A stretch of DNA of 64,000 nt from Enoplolaimus lenunculus (GCA_030248215.1 JASANG010003388.1:62001-126000), one strand, 5' to 3'; shown: positions 11,647 to 23,094, counted from the first letter of the stretch. Numbers and translations are program-made. Notes: generated by a model not told the origin, from the letters alone.

Positions 11647-12034
11647 TAGGGTACAACCAAAGGTCTGTTCCCGGCTCCGCCTTTAGCAGAAAATAGACCT
11701 CCGGCTTCGACTCCGGTAGAATTTTTGCCGGAGGTTAAAGCAATTTTCGTAGTAAAATTTTGCAAAGTTTTACAAACTTTATGTATGAGTTTGGCGTGTT
11801 TCGATTTAACTTTTGGCCCAATTTTGAGGAGTTAACGGGAATTCGTATAAAGGCGAGCGTAAAACCAAACGATTTCACAACACATTACAGATATTTGATA
11901 AAAGTAAGAAATTAGACATCATTTTTACTGCCTAATTTCGCCTTAACTCCGACTTCACTTTTGGCTCCGGTTCCGGCAAGTTTCGCTAACCTCTGGCTCC
12001 GGCTCCGGTATTTTTACCCTCCGGTTGCACCCTG
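11647..12034. mobile_element. Family H hAT-like element with GGCTCC hexamers
   Basis: The left end AGGGTACAACCAAAGGTCTG and the right end CCTCCGGTTGCACCCTG are inverted (CAGGGTGCAACC). CTCCGGCTCCGG hexamers sit just inside both ends. Target duplication unclear. Confidence 0.55.
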
Positions 12035-12339
12035 GTATTTAGTGGTTGATAATAACACCCAGCACAAACTGTGTAAAATTTAACCTAAACCATATTCGGT
12101 TTCACCACTAAAACATTTACAAAACCGTAAAACATTCAAACCTAAAAATTTCGGTTCCGATTCCGGTTCCCACGACAAATATTAATTTTGACTCCGACTC
12201 CGAATTCCGACAAAATTATATACCGGTTGCAGCCCTGCTAATCACAAAGTCTAAACTATTTTACCCAGGAACCCTCTGCCAGCATTTCTATGACTTTGCT
12301 GGTACATAACATTTTGAAGAATTTCCGACCGGTAGGTAT

Positions 12340-12435
12340 CAGCGTTCAACCGGAGGTCTGCCTCCGGCTCCAGCTCCGGCAGAATATCGGCCTCCGGCTC
12401 CGGCTCCGGTGTTTTTCACCTCCGGTTGCACCCTG
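12340..12435. mobile_element. Family H hAT-like element, short copy
   Basis: It begins CAGCGTTCAACCGGAGG and ends CCTCCGGTTGCACCCTG. Almost the whole interior is CCGGCTCCGG hexamers. The flanks GTAGGTAT and GCAGATAT may be a decayed 8-bp duplication. Confidence 0.65.
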
Positions 12436-12939
12436 GCAGATATATATCTTTGTGATCTTTTGCTATACCTTCAGTTCACAACATTTGAGATTGATATCTT
12501 GAGAATAGTAATTGCATGGTTTTGCTGACGTCAGAATGGTTTATCTGTGACGTAAAATTTCCACAACGGGAAATGCCATTTTAATATCAGCTGTTGACAC
12601 TAGAAAAATAATTTTACACCTGCAAATAAACCAGATTAAACCTAATAATTTTCCGTTTAGGTTTAACCAGACGGTTTCGTTGACGTTAGGCTAATGCCAA
12701 GACCTAACCAGCGGGTTAGACAACGGCCGCCGGAACTACGGAGGGCAACGAGACGGGTGGTGGGGGGACTTTCTTGGGACGTTTTCGTCCCGCAGGCGAT
12801 CTTTGACAAGGATTCTGTTAGTAAAAATGTTCCTTAACTTCTAGCAAAAAATCTTGTTACCCTTTCTGCTAACACTTCCAGCTTAATTTAATGGTATAGC
12901 ATCTCGAAAAGCCAAATGACCTATTGACTGAGTTTATTG
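12436..12939. other. No gene seen
   Basis: Intergenic sequence with a small GC-richer patch at 12720-12790. Nothing recognised. Confidence 0.35.
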
Positions 12940-13270
12940 CTCTCTAAAAACTTAAACTTAAATTATAACTTAATGAAACTTGAATATTGTTTAAGTAAAA
13001 CTGAAATGGCTGGACGGATTAACGAAACTAGAATTTTAAGTTTAATTTAAACTAACATGTTTTTAAGTTTAACACGAGTTTAAGTAAACTTACTATTATT
13101 ATGTGTATCCAAGAGTTCGCTAAGTTTAGCTTAAACTAAAAATAAGCAAGATTTTAAATTATTTTAAGCGCAAACCTACATGTTAGTTCAGTTATTCTAG
13201 AAAGTTAGTTTAATACTGCTGGATTAGCTTAAACTTAAATCCAAGTTTAGATTAAGCTTTAAGAGAGTAG
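12940..13270. repeat. Inverted-repeat region rich in TTAAACTTA words
   Basis: CTCTCTAAAAACTTAAACTT near the left and AAGCTTTAAGAGAG near the right form imperfect inverted ends. The interior is dominated by AAGTTTA/TTAAACTT words, so this may be another short transposon with its own repeated word. Confidence 0.45.
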
Positions 13271-13670
13271 CTGTATTTGAATAGTTCTTCAGGGCCATAG
13301 TCACGATTTCATTTTGGAATAATATAACCTCATGTGACAGGATTCTGCGAGCGAACATTGCATTTTTATAAGCAAAAACATTGTTGTAATGCAGAATACA
13401 GAAGGTTAATAGTCGTAAACCTGTTTGGAGTGCCGATCTGTTGTCTCTTCAGAAATTTTGGAAACGATTACATTCTATGTTAGCCCACTGGTTCACGTCC
13501 CAGTATAGCTATGTGATTATTATGCATTATTGTAGTGCTGATTGTAGAATTATTTGCCAGGGGCGATCCAGTGAACCAGAAAATAGGTTTGTGGCCGTCA
13601 AACGCAATTTTAGTGCTATTCTAAAATAAATTTTAAGATTAAAGCGGTGTAGAAAGCAGTTAGCAATCGT
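13271..13670. other. No gene seen
   Basis: Intergenic stretch. A 62-codon open frame is present but has no supporting context. Confidence 0.35.
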
Positions 13671-13859
13671 GGCCAATGTTACTTTTAGGGGCGTAAACAG
13701 TAGATTAAGCGTATTCCTCAGCCTATGCCTAAGCTAAAGCGTTGCAAAAATGTATTTCTAAGCCTAAGCGTAAGTCTGAGCAAAAATGTGATCTAGAATC
13801 TAAACGTACTCTTTTATAGATCCACCAGAAACCTGGACGTCACTTAAAGTAACATGTGC
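13671..13859 (+). mobile_element. Family A2 MITE
   Basis: It starts GGCCAATGTTACTTTTAGGG and ends with CACTTAAAGTAACATG. Hexamers CCTAAG and CCTATG lie inside. The right terminal GGCC is lost. Confidence 0.75.
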
Positions 13860-13888
13860 TTGAATTGTTGTTGATCATAAATATTAGT

Positions 13889-14106
13889 CGTATTGTCAAA
13901 TGTGTGTAGCGCCTATCACCAGTTAGTAATCTGATCATAAAACAAACGGATTGCGAAAAATGTCACCTAAAATTTATCACAACAGCCGGATAAATTTTAC
14001 CTCCTAATCTGTTGTGAATTTTAAGTCACCACTGTCTATAAAAGTTAGATAACCAATCAAATCATCTACAGGCTATAGGCGTTGCACACATTTGAGAATA
14101 TATGCA
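13889..14106. mobile_element. Family D MITE
   Basis: It begins CGTATTGTCAAATGTGTGTA then CGCCTATCACCAGTT, and ends TTGCACACATTTGAGAATA, giving inverted ends of about 35 bp. No coding sequence is inside. Confidence 0.72.
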
Positions 14107-14978
14107 CCAATCGCCAGACGAGGTTTAGGGGCAATTAGAGCTGTCTCTCCTATAAATCTTCTTGCACCCTCTGCGAACAATGCCTCGATGCGAATCTAAT
14201 GATTGCTACAAAACTATTTATGTAAGCTATTTTTCGGATCTGACATCCTGTTCCCTGTATAGAAATTGATATTTCGTTTATTAATGGTTTGCCCGATTTG
14301 CCAATGTCATATATACTTCAAACCAATATTTTAATAACTTTCACTCGGAATCGGCCCAAAATAATTTTAACTGCTCGGTGTGGTTTTGACTTATTTTTAA
14401 ATGGTAGCTAAGTAATTTTACCCTCGTAATCGCCGCTAGAATATAGGGTTTGGAGGGCTACTCTCGTAATCGCCGCTAGAATATAGGGTTTGAGGGTGGG
14501 GTGCAAGTGGCGTCCAGTAGTGACAATTTTACGCTACAACAAGTACCATTTTATAATTTTTTTACTCAATATACCTACTTATCTGTATCAAAATTGCTTA
14601 GGAAAGCCAACAGGGGACAGTAGCACCCTCTCAAACATTCTTATAGCGCCCCCATGATTTTCAAAGCTACTCGTCAGGTGCTTTACTAAAACCCATACAT
14701 AGGGTATTTCTTGCACTTCAATTGCGTTAATAACTCATATTTTAATAACGCGAATCGTTGACATTTTAAGATGTGTTTCGCTTGAAATTTGCAACATTTT
14801 GCGTAAAATATAGCACCAATTTTGTGTTAGAAATTTAAATTTAATAGTCCTAAATTGTGGTATTGAAGTGAGGGCAGGAGCCGGATTTTCACCCTTGACT
14901 CGCTTACTCAAACTGCACAGTTATCACCAGTTTAGTATTGTAATTTGTCGTCGGTAAAATGGTAAATTGCTTAAAAGC
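14107..14978. other. Intergenic, with one 2-copy tandem repeat
   Basis: Two copies of a roughly 57-bp unit containing CTCGTAATCGCCGCTAGAAT lie at about 14424-14510. The rest is AT-rich and featureless. Confidence 0.5.
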
Positions 14979-15249
14979 TTAACCCTTTCGCGCATAGAGT
15001 ATACTATGAGCAACTAAATACAATAATGTACGAGCAATACACACTCTGTGAGCAGTGTTTAACATTTACAACATACATGCGCAGTGATAAATCTCCACAA
15101 AACTCGAGAGCCTCCTCGGGCTCGAGTGTCAAGCTCCTATAGCTCAGTGGTCATCGTAAACGCCTCCAACCCGTGAGACTGGGGTTCGAATCTCACCTTG
15201 AAATTACATCTGATGTGAAATTACAAATATTCATGTGAGAAGGGGTTAA
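14979..15249 (+). mobile_element. Family B MITE with tRNA-like core
   Basis: It begins TTAACCCTTTCGCGCATAG and ends ATGTGAGAAGGGGTTAA. The TTAA plus CCC ends are piggyBac-like. The core has A box TAGCTCAGTGG at 15140-15150 and B box GGTTCGAATCT at 15183-15193, the distance found in real tRNA genes. Acceptor-stem pairing is not visible, so I do not call it a tRNA gene. Confidence 0.78.
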
Positions 15250-15285
15250 GCTTTGGTTTGAAATTAAGAATGATCGTTTCATTTG

Positions 15286-15541
15286 TACTCTGTATGTTCC
15301 AATGAGTTGATTAATCAATTCAGCGTGCGAATTGGTTATTTTTGAATTAATATCAGCAAACATTAACTCACTCTCAGTTGAATTGATTCTCACTCTGAGT
15401 TGAGTTTCCTCTGTGTTAGTTGATTAATTAGCTCAGAATGAATCGAATCAACTTAAAATTCTGAGTTATGATAGTCCTAACTCAGACTGAGTGATTCAAC
15501 TCATTCTGAGTTAAAGCCAACTCACTGAAATTTACAGTGTA
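15286..15541 (+). mobile_element. Family E TA-MITE
   Basis: It starts TACTCTGTATGTTCCAATGA and ends TGAAATTTACAGTGTA. The interior consists of GAGTTGA/TCAACTC words in palindromic order, typical of all family E copies. Confidence 0.75.
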
Positions 15542-15599
15542 TTTTCTACACCTCCTATTTTTACGATTTCTAGACATCTGATGAATTGGTTCAAATTCT

Positions 15600-15823
15600 G
15601 GGCCCGTATTCTCAAATGTGTGTATCATTTATCACCTGTTGGTAGTTGATCTTGTAAGATTTTGAATCAGTGAATGCTGATACTCAAAATTTAGCACATT
15701 TGTTTGCATACGATTTGCTCTACTCCTGTAACGATTTTGAGTTCAACAACTGCAATAGTTGGTGAGTTTGAAAACCTATTACTAACTGATGATAGTTGCT
15801 GCACACATTTGAGAATATGGGCC
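15600..15823. mobile_element. Family D MITE, full length
   Basis: It starts GGGCCCGTATTCTCAAATGT and ends ACACATTTGAGAATATGGGC, with inner ATCACCTGTTGGT and AACTGATGAT words. This is the clearest full-length D copy. Confidence 0.8.
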
Positions 15824-16225
15824 GTGGTACGTCATTTCTCACGCGTTTTGTTGCGGGTCGAGATATTTGTTTTGGCGTGATGACGCCCGCCCCCAAATTT
15901 CGTAAGAAAATGTCGGATTCGTGTGTTTAATTTGTCACAGTTTATTCAACGATGAATCGAAATATTTTGTTTTTCCAAAACTTATTCGGGGCTGTGTAGT
16001 TCAATACTTCAAAATATATTAGCAATGCCTATGATTTATCGGACATCCCGGAATCGATCCCCTCACCAGACCAAAACAAGATTTTAAAGTTGTAAATCTT
16101 GAGACGCCAAAGCCAGAGGAGCCAAACCTTATACCCCATTTAAAGGTTAGGGGCCCACGCGCAACGTGGGAAACGCCTAACAAGATTTTAAACAAAAAAT
16201 GGCCATTAATATACATCAGAATTTG
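15824..16225. other. No gene seen
   Basis: Intergenic DNA between a D and an A2 element. Nothing recognised. Confidence 0.35.
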
Positions 16226-16386
16226 GGCCAATGTTACTTTAAGGGGCAAACAGGAGATTAAGCGTATTCCTAAGCCTAAGTGTAAGTCTAAGCCTACGTC
16301 TAAGCAAAATAATGTAATTTAGAATCAAAACGTACTCTTTTATGAACCTACCAAAAACCTGGACACCCCTTAAAGTAACATTGGCC
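16226..16386 (+). mobile_element. Family A2 MITE with perfect 8-bp duplication
   Basis: GGCCAATGTTACTTTAAGGGG and CCCCTTAAAGTAACATTGGC form near-perfect inverted ends. Flanks are AGAATTTG on both sides (16218-16225, 16387-16394). Confidence 0.92.
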
Positions 16387-16636
16387 AGAATTTGAATAAT
16401 ATTATGATCACTGCAATCAGCCTCCACCCTGGAATTTTTGGACCGCCCCACGGTAGACTGCTCCAGTACTGTGGGACAAGCACATGTTGTTGTCCATTTG
16501 CTAAACATCGTGCACCAGATGACATTAGATCCTTGCGCTCAGCTATTTCTTGTAGTGAAAAATGTTATATTTTGAGCCAAATATCAAAATAAGCTAATAA
16601 ACTTGTAGATATAGTAGTTTGATTTTTCAAGACATC

Positions 16637-17076
16637 GGCCGTCAAGATCAGAAGCGGAACGTTTTTCTGTGGGGCAAGAATAGAATAAGCTTAAGCTTTA
16701 GACTAATTTTTTTAACTTGGCTTAGGTTTATTCTTAGGCTTAGGCTTATGCTTAGGAGTAAACTTATTCTTGCGCTTAGACTTATGCTTGGGCTTAGGCT
16801 TAGGCTTACGCTTAGGCTTAGGAGTAAACTTATTCGTACGCTTAGGTTTATGCTTAGGCTTAGGCTTAGGCTTAGGCATAGGCTTAGGCTTAGGCTTATG
16901 AGTAAACTTATTCTTGCGCTTAGGCTTAGGCTTAGGCTTAGGCTTAGGCTTAGGCATAGGCTTAGGCTTAGGCTTAGGAGTAAACTTATTCTTACGCTTA
17001 CGCTTAGGCTTAGGCTTAGGCTTAAGATTAGAAATATGCTTATAATACTGTTCCGCCACTGTTCTTTACATTGGCC
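16637..17076 (-). mobile_element. Family A1 MITE with the longest TTAGGC array
   Basis: The left end GGCCGTCAAGATCAGAAGCG and right end CTGTTCTTTACATTGGCC enclose about 300 bp of TTAGGC hexamers and variants (TTACGC, TTATGC), cut by AGTAAACTTATTC spacers. The flanks AAGACATC and GAGACATC are an 8-bp duplication with one mismatch. The Leu/Arg and Lys/Pro open frames here are by-products of the hexamer. Confidence 0.9.
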
Positions 17077-17616
17077 GAGACATCTTCGAATTTGTATTCG
17101 GTATGCTTCGATTTCAAATTAATTTTTACTAAGTTTAATATTGCGGTATCTACTAAAACAGCGCAGTTGTATTGCCTTCCAGCGAACATTTTTGAGTAAT
17201 AATCAGCTTAATGTTGATTAAAAGGTTTCAAAACACATATTCAGCTTTAATGGAAAAGCCTAAGGGAGGGTAGAGATTGAGCAGAAGCCGTTGAAATAGT
17301 TTTTAATTTATCTCACAAACAGATTTACGATTTTGTTTTAGACAGCATTCAACGATACAAAGTTTTAGTCTAAACATCTTGTGCGGATTTTAACACCAAA
17401 GCTTGAGCAGGAACTTACTGGAATCTCAGTTTACCAAAACTCACAACAAGGTACGTAATTATAAATTTGGCATTGAAATATTGGACGTTGAATTCTAAAG
17501 GAACCACTGGGTAACTCAAGTGAATCTATTGATTTTCGTTTTAGTCTGATTTGTCAAAATTTCTAAAATTTGGATCTGAGGCACATCGATTCATTGTCGA
17601 TCCTATGTTTGAATGC
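17077..17616. other. No gene seen
   Basis: Intergenic, AT-rich and featureless. Confidence 0.35.
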
Positions 17617-17849
17617 CACAGTGTAAATTCTAATGAGTTGATTAATCTATTCAGTAGCAAGTTGGTTATTGCTGAATTAATATCAGTAATCAATAACTCA
17701 CTCCGAGTTGAGTTGACTCTGGGTGAGATGGTTAATTAACTCGGAAAGAATTGAATCAACTCAAAATTCTGAGTTCTGATAGTTCTAACTCAGACTGAGT
17801 GATTCAAGTCATTCTAAGTGAAAATAAACTCACTGCAATTTACAGTGCA
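17617..17849 (+). mobile_element. Family E TA-MITE
   Basis: It starts CCACAGTGTAAATTCTAATG and ends GCAATTTACAGTGCA. The interior carries the GAGTTGATTAATC words. Confidence 0.7.
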
Positions 17850-17904
17850 GATATCAAACAAAAGCTAGTTAGTTTGGATAAAAATCAACAATTTTAAAAG
17901 AGTA

Positions 17905-17990
17905 TGCAAATGGGTACATTCTGTGTAGTAAAGACGGAATCAAACACGCGATGCATTTTCCACTAACCACGCCACATTCCTGGGGAATAT
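17905..17990. mobile_element. Family G fragment
   Basis: AAAGAGTATGCAAATGGG, then ACATTCTGTGTAG and CACGCGATGCATTTT, match the left third of the family G element at 1420. Confidence 0.4.
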
Positions 17991-18022
17991 AAGTCATCCG
18001 TAAACAAATAACTAAACGTTAC

Positions 18023-18167
18023 GGCCAACGTTACGCTAGGGGCCATAACTTTAGATTAACCATATTGCTAAAGCCGAAGCCTATTAGGCAAAAAATAGTC
18101 TAAAATCTAATCTTACTCTGTGAAATTCGTGCTAGAAAGCGGAACGGCCCTAAAAGTAACATAGGCC
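18023..18167 (+). mobile_element. Family A2 MITE
   Basis: GGCCAACGTTACGCTAGGGG at the left and CCCTAAAAGTAACATAGGCC at the right. The hexamer array is reduced to a few words. The flanks AACGTTAC and AACGGTAC are an 8-bp duplication with one mismatch. Confidence 0.8.
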
Positions 18168-18497
18168 AACGGTACAATACGGCGATAAACATGTTCACCG
18201 CTGCAAGTCGAAAATTTTTGTTTACAATTAACAAACGGGGCCATGTAGCCGGATAACCGTGAGTTTCCGACATTTTTGTTAAGGGGTGAGATGGCAATGT
18301 ACTGGAATGCTAGAATTGTATTAAAATATCCTTACCATTTTAGCACTAAAAAATTCTGACCGGGCGTACGCCCCCCTTCCCCTTTAGATCCACTAGCGAC
18401 CGGATCATAGTAATTTATTCTAAGGCTTCTGAAAGTACCATTTTCATCGTCTCTACCAAAAATTCAGATAGCGATATATAAATTGTATTATTCCTTT

Positions 18498-18645
18498 GGC
18501 CCATGTATAGAACAGGGCCGGAACCGTAGTATAAGCATATTCCTAAGCCTAAGCCTAAGCCAAAGCAAAAAAATAGTCTAAAGCTTAAACTGACTCTATT
18601 ATAGCCTCTCCGGAAAACCATCCGGCCCTGGTCTATACATGGGCG
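18498..18645 (+). mobile_element. Family A3 MITE with perfect 8-bp duplication
   Basis: GGCCCATGTATAGAACAGGG at the left and CCCTGGTCTATACATGGGCG at the right. It has a short CCTAAG run. The flanks ATTCCTTT are identical (18490-18497, 18646-18653). Confidence 0.9.
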
Positions 18646-18863
18646 ATTCCTTTTGTATACTTTTCTGAGCGTAAAGAGTATTTTGCAGTCATTTCGTTCA
18701 ACGATGTATCGAAAAGCGTAGCGTATGAACGCTGGGTATGTGAAAAATATTCAAAAGCATTCAAGTTCAAATATGATCCGATCTTTGCATTTCAACAATT
18801 GCCATTACTTTTTTTTAAATTTGTGAAATTTATACCTTCAGGAAAAGTCAGCAAAATTACACT

Positions 18864-19107
18864 TTACTGTAACTTTTAGTGAGTTCATTTTAACTTGGAA
18901 TGAGTTGAATCCACCCAGAGGTTTGAGCTCTGAATTTAGCATTGCAGAACTGAGAATTTTAAACTGGTTGAACTCTTTGTGAGTTAATTAATCAACTAAC
19001 CCATAATTAACTCAACTCAGAATGAGTTAATATTTACTGTTATTAATTCAGAAATAAACTAATTCTCTCTCTGACTTGATTAATCAACTCATCGGAATTT
19101 ACAGTGA
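18864..19107 (-). mobile_element. Family E TA-MITE
   Basis: It starts TTACTGTAACTTTTAGTGAG and ends ATCGGAATTTACAGTGAG. The interior has GAGTTAATTAATCAACT words. Confidence 0.7.
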
Positions 19108-19133
19108 GAGAGAGTAACTATTTTCTTGTTAGT

Positions 19134-19255
19134 TAGTTAGTTTGTTTGTTTGTTTGTTTGTTCGTTCGTTCGTTTGTTTGTCTAATCGTTTGTTTGTTAA
19201 TTTGTTTGTTTCTTTGCTTGTTTGTTTGTTTGTTCGTTTCTTTGTTTTGTTTATT
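19134..19255. repeat. GTTT-type microsatellite
   Basis: About 120 bp of imperfect tetranucleotide repeat, TTTG with TTCG, TTAG and TTCT variants. Confidence 0.9.
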
Positions 19256-19451
19256 ACCCACCCGAGGCAAGCAAATTTATTTATAACCTAGCGCTGTGCG
19301 TATATTAAATTATCTCCCGAAACTACAAAAGTAGACCTCTAAAACAGAAAGTGACTTCTATGCTAATGGAACGTCAAAATTTGGTGCAAAATGGATTTTT
19401 CCCAACTTCATTAATAAAGTAAGCGAAAGACTGGAAGTGATATTCGAATTG

Positions 19452-19707
19452 TTCACAGTCAATTTTAGTGAGCTGATTTTAACTCAGAATAAGTTCTATC
19501 ACTCAATTTCAGTTAGGACTATCAGAACGCAGAGTTCTGATTCAGTTCAACGCATTCTGAGGTAATGAATCAACTCAGCCAAAATCAGCTCAACTCAGAG
19601 TGAGAATCAACTCAACTCATATTGAGTTAATACTTAATAAATTTAGTTTAAACATAACTAACTCACTAGTTGAGTTGATTAACGAACTCATTACAATTTA
19701 CAATGTT
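19452..19707 (-). mobile_element. Family E TA-MITE
   Basis: GTTCACAGTCAATTTTAGTG and TTACAATTTACAATGT ends bracket the GAGTTGA/TCAACTC palindrome. Confidence 0.68.
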
Positions 19708-19856
19708 CATAGAACCTTTTGGAGGTCCACGCTAACAAACAGACCACGTAGGGTAAACTGAACGCCAATTCAAGCCTGGAGCTTAATGTGACTCTCTGCT
19801 TAAGCCTACTAGGGCTAATCTAAGCTTTAGGCACAAGCCTAATCGAAGGATTGTTC

Positions 19857-20106
19857 CACTGTAAATTTCACTGAGTTTATTTTAACTCAAAATTAGTTGA
19901 ATCACCCAGTCTGAGATGGGACTATCAGATCAAAAGATTTTGAGTTGATTCAATTTATTCTTAGTTAATCAACTAACCCAGAGTTAACTCAACTCAAAGT
20001 GAGAATAAACCAAACTCAGAATGAGTTAATGTTCACTGATATTAAAATTCACAAAAAACCAACTCGCTAGCTGCATTGATTAATCAACTCATTGGAATTT
20101 ACAGAG
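19857..20106 (-). mobile_element. Family E TA-MITE
   Basis: CACTGTAAATTTCACTGAG and ATTGGAATTTACAGAG ends with the same interior words. This is the third E copy within 1.3 kb. Confidence 0.7.
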
Positions 20107-20330
20107 AACATTCATTCAGCTTCTAAATCACTAGCCTTTGTGATACAGCCTTCAGGCCGTGTTGGTTAGAAAGCTAAGAAACTGTTTTATGGGTTTGCAG
20201 GCCGAGTAGAGATTTAGATAGGATCATGTCCGTAATTTTGGTTCCAATTATTTCTTAGTAAAATATTTTAGTAAAGAGCAGCAGCAAGGTTTTGCGATGA
20301 ATATTATATTTTATTTGTTCATTTGTTCAT

Positions 20331-20560
20331 CAGGTGCCACAGTATTTGTACGGGTATGGACGCTTATACCCAGAGTGGGAAAAAGATATTTTTACCCGAC
20401 CTGTACTTTATCCATGCAAACACGAATTTTTTACCCGCTGGTGTACCCGCGCAAATCTACCCACGACGCACCTTTTACCCGCGCCTGAAGTTAAACCAGT
20501 ATTTTTTACCCGCGAGTAACCACGGATACCCGCGGGTAATGTCCCACTCCCGCTTATACC
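20331..20560. mobile_element. Family H-like element with TACCCG hexamers
   Basis: It starts CAGGTGCCACAGTATTTG. Inside are many TACCCGC/ACCCGCG words ending in TACCCGCGGGTAATG. The right terminus is not certain. Overlapping short frames here are products of the hexamer. Confidence 0.45.
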
Positions 20561-20680
20561 AGTAGTATTGTCCCTGTTCCTAAGCCTAAGAAACCTCAAT
20601 ATCTTGAACTAGGTCTTACTCGTAACCAGAGACGGAAGTGGAACGGCCTGTATCCGCTCCGCGCCGGCACCTGTCCCATG

Positions 20681-20812
20681 CAGAGGTGTAAGTGGGCAAA
20701 GATTTTTTACCCGCGTCGCGCGTTTTACTCGCTGGTATACCCGCGTCAAAATTTTCTTACCCGTACCCGCGTTACCCGCGGATACCCGCGGGTCGCGAAC
20801 ACTCTAATCCCA
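20681..20812. mobile_element. Family H-like element with TACCCG hexamers
   Basis: CAGAGGTGTAAGTGGGCAAA at the left and CGCGAACACTCTAA at the right are inverted. Between them lie TACCCGCG repeats. Confidence 0.5.
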
Positions 20813-20932
20813 CGTAAGATCGTTTCTAGCCGCCCCGTGAGGTTCCACTAAAAACTGTGCTCCACCTACAGTACGTACCCACCGTGGCGGAACCGGGAGG
20901 GGGAACGGCTTATTAATCCCGAACCAGCACTG

Positions 20933-21146
20933 GCGTTATGATAATTTCGCGATGTAAAGGGTTTTTGGCTAAATAGGTGAAAAATATAGCGAAATTGCAA
21001 CGCAATTCCGCAAATTTTCCGCTTTCAGTACAATCGATTTACCAATAAATATAGAAAAATTCGCTAAAAACGAGGATTTATAAGTGTAAAATTTCTCATT
21101 GCGAAAAGTATCCTCCCAATCCGTAAAATCCTGGATCCGCCACTGC
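20933..21146. mobile_element. Possible family K hAT-like element
   Basis: The right end CCTGGATCCGCCACTG matches the reverse complement of the K terminus CAGTGGCGGATCC. The left end CACTGGCGTTATG matches only partly. Confidence 0.4.
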
Positions 21147-21199
21147 TACTCTTAAACACAATATTCCCAGATCATTCAAGAACCTCATTTATAAGTGCT

Positions 21200-21596
21200 G
21201 CCCGTATTCTCAATTGTGTGTAGCAAATACCACCAGTTAAGTGTTATAGGTCGTCTAACTTTGACTCATGTAAAGATTACGGGCGGAACGTTTTCTGTCG
21301 GAGTACGAAAGAGTAAGCTTAAAATTAGGCAATTTTTTGCTCGACTTAAGCTTAGGTTTGGGCTTAGGAATATGTTCATTCTTACGCTTAGGCTTAAGCT
21401 TAGGCTTTGGCTTAGGAATATGCTTATAATACTGTTCCGCCCCAGTTCTTTACATTAGCCCAAACTTTCGACCTCATAAATTAATATGAAGCTTAAAATT
21501 CAGCCACGTTTTTCACTCGCAACTCAACAAAATAACATTTTACGACCTCATTAACTGGTGATACGTTATAGATGCTGGGCACAGTTGAGAATACTG
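21200..21596. mobile_element. Family D MITE interrupted by an A1 element
   Basis: The left end GCCCGTATTCTCAATTGTGT and right end CACAGTTGAGAATAC are family D. The interior is split by the A1 element at 21263-21460. Confidence 0.7.
21263..21460 (-). mobile_element. Family A1 MITE nested in family D
   Basis: GACTCATGTAAAGATTACGG and CCAGTTCTTTACATTAGCC ends with a TTAGGC-type array. The flanks CTAACTTT and CAAACTTT form an 8-bp duplication with one mismatch inside the D element. Confidence 0.78.
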
Positions 21597-22384
21597 CTGT
21601 TGTATACAATATCCCCACTCTTCAATTTGGGGCTTTAGGTGAAAGCTTAGAGACCCGATTAGGTTTAGGCTCAGACACATTTGTACGCGTTACCTAAATC
21701 CAGTTGCGTAAGGATTCGTCTATGGATCAACCAGATCTGGTCCGTCGAATTTTTGAAGTAACAAAATTTGGTATAAAATAATAGAAAAAATCACAAAACA
21801 CAGTAAAGTGTCCATCTGAATTGCATTTGGCTTCGAGTTCGCTCCGCTCGTGTAGTTTGTTCCACCGTCATATATCGCGTCCCAGCTTATACGATCCGTT
21901 TATTTTTGGATCCGATCCCATAAACCTCTAAAGCTAACCGTAAACATAAGCATAAAATATCGAGGAAAACGGCAAGAATACCGCCGTGTACCATTTAGAC
22001 GCCGCAACCGAAGCAAGAATAAACGAACCTTTGCGAACCGGCATTCCTTCATTCTTACAGTTCTTACCAGAACAGTCTGACCGGTTCTGTGCTCTCTTAC
22101 GGAAAGGGTCGATTTGTGTTGACTTGTGCTAAAACCCTTATCCAGCGAAAAACAATACTTTTCGTATTCGATAACTTTCTAATATTTGAGTATACGGACA
22201 AAGTTGATTTAATACGGCGTTTGAAAACTATAGCGAAAACAGTGATATAAAATTATTGTTTTTCGGTTTTTGCTTGTCTGAGATTTCCGCTTTCAAGTTT
22301 CAACTGCGTACATTTGATTCGACGAGAAAACGACGTACGCCAAACTATGGTGACGAACCAAATTGACGACGGAAAGCAAAACTT
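21597..22384. other. Intergenic, no gene seen
   Basis: No supported exon or repeat family in about 790 bp. Confidence 0.35.
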
Positions 22385-22586
22385 TACTGCAAAAAATGGT
22401 GAGTCAAATAGACTATCTCCGAAATAGGCTTTTCCTGACGACACTAACTGAGTCAAAATTCGACTCCGCCTGAGTTAAATCCGACTCAATTTGACTCAAG
22501 CGGAGTCGAATTTTGACTCAGTTTGTGTACTCAGGAAAAGCCTATTTCAAAGAGAGTCAATTTGACTCACCATTTTTTGCAGTGTT
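22385..22586. mobile_element. Family C TA-MITE, full length
   Basis: It starts TACTGCAAAAAATGGTGAGT and ends CTCACCATTTTTTGCAGTG, almost a perfect palindrome overall. Confidence 0.82.
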
Positions 22587-22674
22587 GAATTATAGTTGAA
22601 ATCTAATATTTTAAGCGTGAGTCTAAGCGAACATTTACCTGAACCTAATTATACACGAAGCAGACTCGTACTCC

Positions 22675-22875
22675 TACTGTAGTGATTCGAATAAGAGAGG
22701 GGGACTAGCATTTATTTTGCCGCTCTAGAGGGTTTACCCCCTTGTTATTCGGTTACAGACATTTATTTTTAGGTTTCCTTATAACAGCTGTACCCAACAT
22801 CCTTCTATTTTATACTCCCTTTTATGGACCCTAATTAGGACTTACGGACTCTATCCACTAAGACTCTAGTGTCAA
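22675..22875. mobile_element. Family F MITE, left part
   Basis: TACTGTAGTGATTCGAATAA opens the copy, followed by the family interior GCATTTATTTTGCC. The right terminus is missing. Confidence 0.55.
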
Positions 22876-22936
22876 AAAAGAATTCGTTAACCAGTACACG
22901 CTTTGCGTTTATCGAATTAGACTATCAGTAAATTTA

Positions 22937-23052
22937 TACACTGCAAAAAATGGTGTGTCAAATTGCCTCTTTCCGAAATAGACTCTACGGAACTACACAA
23001 ACTGAGTCAAATTTGACTCACTGTGTTGCACGTTTAACTCTAGCGGAGTGTA
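22937..23052. mobile_element. Family C TA-MITE, left half
   Basis: It starts TACACTGCAAAAAATGGTG and runs to GACTCACTGTGTTGCACG. The right half is missing. Confidence 0.65.
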
Positions 23053-23094
23053 GTAATTCATTTTTAGAACGAACTTTATATTGTTAAAAACAAA

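Noticed and set aside
15133-15205. tRNA gene
   Set aside because: The A and B boxes are good but acceptor and anticodon stems do not pair, and the sequence sits inside a TTAA-flanked MITE.
16637-17076. Interstitial nematode telomere
   Set aside because: The hexamers are bounded by A1 ends and an 8-bp duplication, so this is a transposon and not a telomere relic.
16619-17122. Long Leu/Arg and Lys/Pro open frames
   Set aside because: They are translations of the TTAGGC array of an A1 element; the same happens at 6275, 35406, 45081 and 52392.
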